Assembly: GCA_016742295.1 (NCBI GenBank)
Contig: JACVCA010000026.1
Coordinates: forward strand, 1 to 11,515
Source: Alphaproteobacteria bacterium
Lineage (GTDB): Bacteria > Pseudomonadota > Alphaproteobacteria > JAGOMX01
Length of the DNA stretch: 11,515 nt
Direction of reading: 5' to 3'
Under the pieces are notes generated by a model. The model did no database searches. It had not been told where the DNA came from and worked only from the letters and a program-made list of their open reading frames with translations. This document shows positions 6,644 to 11,515 of this stretch, piece after piece; the first letter of the stretch is position 1, and every line of letters starts with the position of its first letter. Made by a program: the position numbers and the translations under genes.

Positions 6644-7798
6644 ATGTTAAAACCTTCAGCTGCCCCGAAAAATCTCTGTTTTGCGTCTGGCCCGTGCGCC
6701 AAGCGACCAGGCTGGAATTTTAAAAATCTCGAACAAGCTTTACTTGGGCGATCTCATCGTTCAATTCCAGCGCTTACGCGTATAAAAGAATTATTGCAAC
6801 GCACACGATCTCTTTTGGACATACCTGAAGATTATCAGATTGCTCTCACTTCAGGCTCAGCCACAGGAGCCATTGAAATGGCCATGTGGTCAATGTTAGG
6901 AGTACGCGGGGTTGATATTCTTGCTTGGGATGTATTTGGTCACAGGTGGGTTGACGACATCCTTAATCAGCTAAAAATATCGGATGTACGTATCTTTTCT
7001 GCAAAATTTGGACAGTTACCAGATTTAAAGCAGGTAGACTGTAATAGAGACATCGTTTTTACCTGGAACGGAACGTCAGCAGGCATTCATATTCCTGAGG
7101 CTGATTGGATAACTTCTGATCGTCAAGGTTTGACTTTTTGTGATGCTGTCTCAGCAGTTTTTACAGAAGATTTACCTTGGAGTCGGCTAGACGTAACTAC
7201 TTTTTCCTGGCAAAAATCCCTTGGAGGTGAAGCAGGAATTGGAATGATTGTGCTCAGCCCTCGAGCTATAGAGCGCTTAAAAACTTATACCCCGCCTTGG
7301 CCTATTCCCGGTCTCTTTCGTTTAAAAAAAGAAAACAAACTTCTTGAAGAGTGTTTTCAAGGTGAAACCTTAAATACTCCCTCTTTGCTATGTATCGAAG
7401 ATTTTCTTGACGCTCTGAAATGGGCAGAAGGCATAGGTGGTCTTGGGGAGTTACAAGCAAGGGTCGGGAGAAATTTCACAGTTGTTGATACGTGGGTAGC
7501 CCATACACCTTGGATTGACTTTTTATCCGAATCTCCCAATATACAATCCAAAACACCAGTTTGCTTACAACTTATTGATCCTAAAATCCTTTCTTTGAAT
7601 ATTCCTGACCAATGGCATGTTATCAAGCTTATAAGCAATTTGCTTGAGCATGAAAGTATTGTTTATGATATAAAAAATCATGGAATGGCGCCCCCATCTT
7701 TAAGGTTATGGCTAGGACCAACTATTGAAATAGATGATGTAAAGGCCCTGTTACCCTGGATTGAATGGGCCTATGAAACAATAAAGAAATCCTTATAA
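6644..7798 (+). CDS. serC: Phosphoserine aminotransferase, alphaproteobacterial/Methanosarcina type
   Basis: A 384-residue PLP-dependent aminotransferase of fold type I. It converts 3-phosphohydroxypyruvate and glutamate to phosphoserine and 2-oxoglutarate in serine biosynthesis; SerC can also serve the DXP-dependent pyridoxal phosphate pathway. Visible signatures are SGPCAKRPGW (15-24), SGSATGA (70-76) for PLP phosphate binding, FCDAVSA (165-171) with Asp167 expected to contact the PLP ring nitrogen, and SWQKSLGGE (188-196) with Lys191 as the Schiff-base lysine. The C-terminal RLWLGPTIE (354-362) is also typical. The length is normal for this subtype. The start is fixed: an in-frame TAG lies at 6632-6634, and the next Met is residue 79, inside the fold. 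There is no Shine-Dalgarno. In many alphaproteobacteria serA follows serC; here the next gene is convergent, so serC stands alone. Confidence 0.95.
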   Translation: MLKPSAAPKNLCFASGPCAKRPGWNFKNLEQALLGRSHRSIPALTRIKELLQRTRSLLDIPEDYQIALTSGSATGAIEMAMWSMLGVRGVDILAWDVFGHRWVDDILNQLKISDVRIFSAKFGQLPDLKQVDCNRDIVFTWNGTSAGIHIPEADWITSDRQGLTFCDAVSAVFTEDLPWSRLDVTTFSWQKSLGGEAGIGMIVLSPRAIERLKTYTPPWPIPGLFRLKKENKLLEECFQGETLNTPSLLCIEDFLDALKWAEGIGGLGELQARVGRNFTVVDTWVAHTPWIDFLSESPNIQSKTPVCLQLIDPKILSLNIPDQWHVIKLISNLLEHESIVYDIKNHGMAPPSLRLWLGPTIEIDDVKALLPWIEWAYETIKKSL

Positions 7799-7812
7799 GA
7801 TAATGTTATTAC

Positions 7813-7839
7813 AAAAGCTTAAATTCTCTAAGCTTTTTT
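7813..7839. terminator. Bidirectional intrinsic terminator between serC and the rRNA methyltransferase gene
   Basis: AAAAGCTTA (7813-7821) and TAAGCTTTT (7829-7837) form a perfect 9-bp stem with a 7-nt loop. A run of six T follows on the plus strand (7834-7839), terminating serC. Read on the minus strand, the same hairpin ends in TTTT and can terminate the convergent gene, whose TAG stop (7830-7828) lies at the loop/arm boundary. Confidence 0.75.
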
Positions 7840-9090
7840 AAAGCAGCCAACCAATTCGATATGCTCGGACCATAAAAATTGATCGACGGGTGTAAGTGAA
7901 TCCAATTGATAGCCCCCTTCTTTTAAAATGCGCGCATCGCGTGCAAACGTTGTTGGATTACAAGAAATCATTATGATACAAGGAACTTGAGAGAGCGCAA
8001 TTTGCTTTGCTTGTTTTGCAGCCCCTATACGAGGAGGGTTTATGAGAATCACTTGGTATTTATTAAGTTCAATGGGTAATAGAGGGCTAGAAAACAGATT
8101 TCTATGTTCAGTTTGAATGGATTTTTGGTGAAGAATAGCTGCTTTTTTCAAAGCTGTTAAGGCGGATGTATCCATTTCAGCTGCATAAACCTTTGCATAT
8201 TTTGCAAGGAGAAAGGTAAAGGTGCCACGCCCACAGAACAAGTCAGCAGCCCTTGTAAAATCTTGCGGGAGGTAAGATGAAACAACCTCACTTAAAACTT
8301 TGTCCGCAAGCTGACTGGCCTGCAAAAATCCCCTAGCATCAATTTCCACTTGAATGCCCGAGAATTCTACAGTCGGTGTATTAAACGTAATGATAGGCTC
8401 TTCAAAATTTCCACAACCAACCGACAGACGAGACAATTTATACAAACGAGCAAAATCAACAAATTTTTCTCTTAGATTCATTGAGAGTTCAAAATTTTGT
8501 TCTACCTTAAATAATATATCAAGACCTGACCCCGTAGAAGTTATGTAAATTTCAGCTTTTTGCTTTACATCAAGAATCTCGTTTAGAAATGATCGTAAGG
8601 CTGGAATTATATTTTCAATTTCTGGAATAACAACCGCACATTGTTGGATATCAACAATATAGTGACTATTACGCTGATAATAACCCAGCGAAACACCCTG
8701 CTGCGTTTTAACAATCTTAAAATTTGCGCGACGTCTTGTTCTTGAAGGGAGCACTATAAGTTCTTTGAGGTGAGGATCCTCAAACCCTTGATTATAAAGC
8801 GCAGTCTTAACCTTTTGAATCTTGTGATGTTGATAAACATCAGGACGCAGATGTTGTAAAAGGCAACTTCCACATTTGGTAAAATGAGGGCATATTGGAA
8901 GTGTACGCTGGGGGCTCGCTTTTAAAAGTTCTATCATTTCCCCCTGAAAAGTTTTGTCCTGCTGCGGTGAAATCTTTGCCCGGATTTGATCTCCAGGTAC
9001 AGTATAGGGCACAAAGGTTTTCTTATCTTCCAGCATTGCAAAGCCAGACCCTTTAGGACTTAGCCCTATAATTGTTAAAATTTGTTCCAC
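7828..9090 (-). CDS. rlmD: 23S rRNA (uracil-C5)-methyltransferase, RlmD/RumA type
   Basis: A 420-residue SAM-dependent m5U methyltransferase. An N-terminal TRAM-like RNA-binding domain covers about 1-58. Four cysteines placed for a [4Fe-4S] cluster follow: Cys67, Cys73, Cys76 (C-x5-C-x2-C) and Cys151. The cluster argues for RlmD/RlmC rather than TrmA. The Rossmann methyltransferase domain has SAM motif DLFCGRGTF (283-291), motif IV INPPRIG (350-356), the catalytic nucleophile Cys377 in ISCNPTTFARD, and the general base Glu412 in SEHIELVGCF. Motif IV normally begins with Asp (DPPR or DPAR); here it is Asn351. Translation starts with GTG at 9090: an in-frame TAA lies at 9102-9100, the TRAM segment begins immediately, and AAGG is 7 nt upstream. 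Family and fold are sure. Which uridine is modified (U1939, U747 or both, in E. coli numbering) cannot be read from sequence alone. Confidence 0.9.
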   Translation of the reverse strand: MEQILTIIGLSPKGSGFAMLEDKKTFVPYTVPGDQIRAKISPQQDKTFQGEMIELLKASPQRTLPICPHFTKCGSCLLQHLRPDVYQHHKIQKVKTALYNQGFEDPHLKELIVLPSRTRRRANFKIVKTQQGVSLGYYQRNSHYIVDIQQCAVVIPEIENIIPALRSFLNEILDVKQKAEIYITSTGSGLDILFKVEQNFELSMNLREKFVDFARLYKLSRLSVGCGNFEEPIITFNTPTVEFSGIQVEIDARGFLQASQLADKVLSEVVSSYLPQDFTRAADLFCGRGTFTFLLAKYAKVYAAEMDTSALTALKKAAILHQKSIQTEHRNLFSSPLLPIELNKYQVILINPPRIGAAKQAKQIALSQVPCIIMISCNPTTFARDARILKEGGYQLDSLTPVDQFLWSEHIELVGCFKKA

Positions 9091-9109
9091 AGAAAAACCT
9101 TATAATTAA

Positions 9110-9138
9110 TTTATAAAAATTTAAGCTATACTATTCAA
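9110..9138 (-). promoter_or_regulatory. Promoter of the rRNA methyltransferase gene
   Basis: On the minus strand, TTGAAT (9138-9133), a 17-bp spacer and TATAAA (9115-9110). Transcription would begin near 9103, leaving a short leader of about 12 nt that contains the AAGG ribosome-binding site. Confidence 0.55.
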
Positions 9139-9177
9139 CATCAAGTTGTTATTTTTATGAAAGGATTAGTTCGTCCA

Positions 9178-9207
9178 TTGACAAATAAAATTTGGTTTCT
9201 ATTTTAT
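9178..9207 (+). promoter_or_regulatory. Upstream candidate promoter ahead of ruvA (long leader)
   Basis: A consensus TTGACA (9178-9183) is followed after 18 bp by TTTTAT (9202-9207, 4 of 6 matches to TATAAT). If used, the ruvA mRNA would carry a leader of about 220 nt including the inverted repeat at 9353-9388. The -10 match is modest. Confidence 0.3.
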
Positions 9208-9352
9208 ATATAGTAATAGGAATGTTTTTTGGTGTTATATGAAAAAGAATTTTTTTTAGTTATATATATTCTTGCCTTGGTTTCCTCAACACGCATTAAT
9301 TCATCATTTTTTCCACAGTTTGATTTTGTGCAAAAACAGAAGACTTTTCGAA

Positions 9353-9388
9353 AGAAATCTATCGAGGTCTAGGCATTGATAGATTTCT
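9353..9388. repeat. 11-bp perfect inverted repeat upstream of ruvA
   Basis: AGAAATCTATC (9353-9363) and GATAGATTTCT (9378-9388) are exact reverse complements with a 14-bp spacer. As RNA the stem extends inward by a G-U and an A-U pair to 13 bp with a 10-nt loop. No T-run follows, so it is not an intrinsic terminator. It overlaps the -35 of the proximal ruvA promoter candidate, so it could be an operator or a leader hairpin. Confidence 0.5.
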
Positions 9389-9403
9389 CATGCTATATAT
9401 AGC
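9376..9403 (+). promoter_or_regulatory. Proximal candidate ruvA promoter embedded in palindromes
   Basis: TTGATA (9376-9381, 5 of 6 to consensus), a 16-bp spacer and TATAGC (9398-9403, 4 of 6). The -35 box overlaps the right arm of the inverted repeat at 9353-9388. The -10 is the right half of a 12-bp perfect palindrome, GCTATATATAGC (9392-9403). The leader to ruvA would be about 24 nt. No canonical LexA box is seen. Confidence 0.35.
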
Positions 9404-9433
9404 GGAAGATTTTAAGATCAATACGAGAGAGTG

Positions 9434-10039
9434 ATGATTGCTAAACTATCCGGAATAATTGATACTATTAGCAGTGGACACCTTATATTAGATGTAGGGG
9501 GGGTAGGGTATCAATTATACTGCTCTCAAAAAACATTAGATACCTTACCTGACCTAGGTGAAAATGTGACTCTCTATGTTGAAACGGTCGTTCGTGAAGA
9601 ATATATTCATCTTTATGGCTTCAAGGATCCTAATGAGCAACAGTGGTTTCGTATATTATTAACTGTGCAAGGTGTAGGAATGCGTGTTGCACTTGCAATT
9701 TTATCAACTTTTCATCCCAGTGAAATTTCACAAGCAATTGGCGCTCAAGATAAAACCTTTCTTGCACGTGCAGAAGGGGTAGGCCCCAAATTAGCGGCAA
9801 GGCTCGTTAATGAACTGAAAGATAAACTTGCTACTTACCCAACTTCAATAATACAATCAGGACCTTTAAATAGAGCTGTCGTTTCTCCTATTTATGAAGA
9901 TGCGCTGCTTGCTCACATTAATTTAGGCTACCGAAAGCATGAAGCAATGGAAGCTCTAGAAGACACCCATCAAGACAATATATCAGTCGAAAATTTAATT
10001 CGCCTTGGCCTTAGCAAATTAACGAAGGTCATATCATGA
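9434..10039 (+). CDS. ruvA: Holliday junction branch migration protein RuvA
   Basis: RuvA forms tetramers that bind four-way DNA junctions and load the RuvB motor in recombinational repair. From the ATG at 9434 the protein has 201 residues, the usual size. Domain order is the N-terminal OB fold (about 1-63, beginning MIAKLSG as family members begin MIxxLxG), two helix-hairpin-helix motifs (VQGVGMRVALAIL around 76-88 and AEGVGPKLAARL around 111-122), then a linker and the C-terminal three-helix domain that contacts RuvB. A GTG codon directly precedes this ATG (9431) and is also in frame, but the family start favours the ATG. The upstream ribosome-binding region is a GAGAGAG run (9425-9431), weak and close. 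The gene overlaps ruvB by 4 bp (ATGA), implying translational coupling. ruvC, often upstream, is not in the window. Confidence 0.96.
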   Translation: MIAKLSGIIDTISSGHLILDVGGVGYQLYCSQKTLDTLPDLGENVTLYVETVVREEYIHLYGFKDPNEQQWFRILLTVQGVGMRVALAILSTFHPSEISQAIGAQDKTFLARAEGVGPKLAARLVNELKDKLATYPTSIIQSGPLNRAVVSPIYEDALLAHINLGYRKHEAMEALEDTHQDNISVENLIRLGLSKLTKVIS

Positions 10040-11094
10040 GAGAGAACCAAATCCTGAGAGCAGAAGTTATAGAAGAGGATGAAACAGAAAAATCACTTCG
10101 TCCCCTCAACCTGAAAGAATTTATCGGACAAGAACAAGCTTGCGCGAATTTAAAAGTTTTCATTACAGCAGCCAAGCAAAGGCAAGAAGCTCTTGATCAT
10201 GTCCTATTATATGGTCCACCAGGCTTAGGAAAGACTACTTTAGCGCAAATAATTGCACGCGAACTTGGGGTTGGGTTCCGAGCAACGGCAGGGCCAATAC
10301 TCGCGAAAGCAGGAGATCTTGCAGGTATCCTCACGAGCTTGCAGCCAAATGATGTATTGTTTATAGATGAAATTCATAGGCTTAATCCAGTCGTTGAGGA
10401 GATTCTTTATCCTGCTATGGAGGATTATAAACTTGATCTGTTAATTGGTGAAGGCCCTGCAGCTCGTTCAGTACAAATTGACTTACCTCCTTTCACCCTT
10501 ATAGCTGCAACCACGCGCGCGGGGTTGATTGCAGCACCTTTAAGGGATCGCTTTGGTATTCCTACGCGACTCAATTTTTACACCCTTGCTGAGCTTGAGA
10601 TGATTGTCACCCGTGCCGCATTACTCTTAAAACTTGAACTGACCTCGGAAGGGGCACAGGAAATTGCACGCAGATCTCGTGGAACCCCCCGCATTACTGG
10701 AAGACTTTTAAGACGTGTACGAGACTTTGCACTTGTTTCGGGAAAACCAGTGGTTGACCACTTAACTGCTGATTTAGCTTTGAATCGGCTTGAAGTTGAC
10801 AAGAGGGGCCTCGACGCTATGGATCGCATGTATTTAAGATGCATTGCTGATTATTATGCAGGCGGTCCTGTGGGCGTTGACACACTGGCCGCCGCCTTAT
10901 CGGAAGAGCGTGATGTGATTGAAGAGGTCATTGAGCCCTATTTAATTCAGCAAGGATTACTTCAACGAACCCCTCGCGGACGTGTACTGGCACGAGAAGG
11001 GTATGCAGCATTGGGATTACAGTTACCAGAGAGCCTTTCAGCACATGTTTTCATGGGGTTAAATACAGATGAATCCGAACAAATTTCCAATTAA
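10036..11094 (+). CDS. ruvB: Holliday junction branch migration ATPase RuvB
   Basis: A 352-residue AAA+ motor whose hexameric rings pump DNA through the RuvA-bound junction in the cytoplasm. Visible are the N-terminal RPLNLKEFIGQ segment (22-32), Walker A GPPGLGKTT (60-68), Walker B FIDEIH (109-114), sensor 1 AATTRAG (157-163), the arginine-finger region APLRDRFGIP (167-176), and sensor 2 in RGTPRITGRLLRRVRD (215-230). The C-terminal winged-helix DNA-binding domain (about 258-335) includes PYLIQQGLLQRTPRGR (301-316). All catalytic motifs are intact and the length is normal. Most family members read PRIANRLLRR where this one reads PRITGRLLRR, a conservative local change. The start overlaps the ruvA stop by 4 bp, and the 3' end overlaps ybgC by 26 bp, so the three genes are surely one transcript. 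Confidence 0.98.
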   Translation: MRENQILRAEVIEEDETEKSLRPLNLKEFIGQEQACANLKVFITAAKQRQEALDHVLLYGPPGLGKTTLAQIIARELGVGFRATAGPILAKAGDLAGILTSLQPNDVLFIDEIHRLNPVVEEILYPAMEDYKLDLLIGEGPAARSVQIDLPPFTLIAATTRAGLIAAPLRDRFGIPTRLNFYTLAELEMIVTRAALLLKLELTSEGAQEIARRSRGTPRITGRLLRRVRDFALVSGKPVVDHLTADLALNRLEVDKRGLDAMDRMYLRCIADYYAGGPVGVDTLAAALSEERDVIEEVIEPYLIQQGLLQRTPRGRVLAREGYAALGLQLPESLSAHVFMGLNTDESEQISN

Positions 11095-11515
11095 GCATTT
11101 TCACACCATCCGAGTCTATTACGAGGATACAGATGCGACAGGAAGAGTATACCACGCGAGTTACTTGAAGTTTGCTGAGAGGGCGCGTACAGAAATGTTA
11201 CGGGAATTTCAACTCGAACAATCCCAAATCAGAAAGAAGCTCAAAACTTTTTTTGTTGTTTTTCAATGTAATGTTATGTACCTTTCTCCTGCTTTTCTCG
11301 ATGAGGATTTAACTGTACATTCCCACTTGATTGACTTAAAAAGAGTTCGTATGATCTTTGATCAGCAAATTTGGCGACAACAAGAATGTTTAGCAAAGCT
11401 GACTTGCGAAATTGCATGTATTAATGAAAAAGGAAGGCCAACGCGAATTCCAGACAGCGTGCTTTCCAAATTAAGAATGGATATAAAAGATAAAATGTCT
11501 CTTTTACACACATAA
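11069..11515 (+). CDS. ybgC: Tol-Pal-associated acyl-CoA thioesterase YbgC
   Basis: A 148-residue hotdog-fold thioesterase of the 4-hydroxybenzoyl-CoA thioesterase family, which hydrolyses acyl-CoA or acyl-ACP thioesters and associates with the Tol-Pal envelope system and phospholipid metabolism. The diagnostic motif RVYYEDTDATGRVYHASYLK fills residues 15-34, with catalytic Asp22 and His29; FAERARTEML (35-44) also matches the family. Length is close to E. coli YbgC (134), with a few extra residues at both ends. The start lies inside ruvB in another frame; the 26-bp overlap and a GGGG run about 10 nt upstream suggest coupled translation. The stop codon TAA is the last three bases of the window, so the gene is complete. 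In proteobacteria ybgC usually precedes tolQ, which would be expected just beyond the edge. Confidence 0.94.
   Translation: MNPNKFPIKHFHTIRVYYEDTDATGRVYHASYLKFAERARTEMLREFQLEQSQIRKKLKTFFVVFQCNVMYLSPAFLDEDLTVHSHLIDLKRVRMIFDQQIWRQQECLAKLTCEIACINEKGRPTRIPDSVLSKLRMDIKDKMSLLHT

Larger units (their letters stand above)
9091..9433. other. AT-rich gene-free interval upstream of ruvA
   Basis: About 340 bp between the divergent methyltransferase and ruvA. I find no convincing gene, tRNA or ruvC here. It holds the methyltransferase promoter, two plus-strand promoter candidates, one strong inverted repeat and a palindrome (listed separately). A tiny plus-strand frame at 9157-9213 (18 codons) and a stop-free stretch at 9220-9369 in the same frame are separated by the stops TAG TAA TAG (9211-9219). 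The stretch encodes a hydrophobic segment but has no ATG and resembles no family I know. Confidence 0.6.

Noticed and set aside
6562..6650. Direct repeat TAATGTTAA at 6562-6570 and 6642-6650
   Set aside because: A 9-mer made mostly of A and T, 80 bp apart, is expected by chance; the second copy is the serC start region.
7357..7638. Minus-strand 93-codon frame inside serC
   Set aside because: It is fully antisense to conserved SerC coding sequence with no promoter, ribosome-binding site or recognisable motifs.
9309..9317. DnaA-box-like TTTTCCACA upstream of ruvA
   Set aside because: It is a single copy with one mismatch to TTATCCACA in AT-rich DNA, with no cluster of boxes and no replication genes nearby.
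1..11515. CRISPR arrays, insertion sequences, tRNA genes, phage genes
   Set aside because: No regularly spaced repeats, transposase motifs, tRNA cloverleaf or phage structural genes were seen on either strand.

Overview
The window is an AT-rich stretch, roughly 38-40% G+C by eye, carrying housekeeping and envelope genes. It most resembles an alphaproteobacterium. The serC gene is of the alphaproteobacterial/Methanosarcina type, ruvA-ruvB-ybgC is arranged as it is upstream of the tol-pal genes in proteobacteria, and a periplasmic alpha-2-macroglobulin is paired with PBP1C. Low G+C together with this gene set suggests a host-associated order such as Holosporales or a relative of Rickettsiales. 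That placement is inference; no rRNA gene is present to confirm it.

Region 1 (1-5870, minus strand). A two-gene operon encodes a 1735-residue secreted bacterial alpha-2-macroglobulin with an intact CVEQ thioester motif. It is followed, two codons later and in the same frame, by pbpC, the peptidoglycan glycosyltransferase/transpeptidase PBP1C. The window cuts pbpC after 194 codons. The pair is thought to act together in the periplasm: the macroglobulin traps invading proteases while PBP1C repairs the wall. A good minus-strand promoter with a G6 discriminator lies just upstream.

Region 2 (5870-6545, plus strand). Divergent from that operon is a UmuD/LexA-family S24 autopeptidase. Its cleavage site and Ser/Lys dyad sit at exact UmuD spacing. 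It carries an extra, basic, probably DNA-binding N-terminal segment and has no umuC next to it. A perfect 8-bp inverted repeat runs from its -10 box to its start codon and looks like an operator. An autoproteolytic repressor sitting beside an envelope-defence operon is the most interesting arrangement in the window.

Region 3 (6546-9138). serC (plus) faces an RlmD/RumA-type 23S rRNA m5U methyltransferase (minus). They share a terminator hairpin that overlaps the methyltransferase stop codon. serC has no Shine-Dalgarno sequence and a perfect TATAAT 12 nt before its ATG, suggesting a leaderless mRNA. The methyltransferase has Asn where its family usually has the motif IV Asp.

Region 4 (9091-9433). 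This is about 340 bp of AT-rich DNA without a convincing gene. It contains two candidate promoters, an 11-bp perfect inverted repeat and a 12-bp palindrome just ahead of ruvA.

Region 5 (9434-11515, plus strand). ruvA, ruvB and ybgC are overlapping genes of one operon: Holliday-junction branch migration plus the Tol-Pal-linked thioesterase. The window ends exactly at the ybgC stop codon; tolQ would be expected next.
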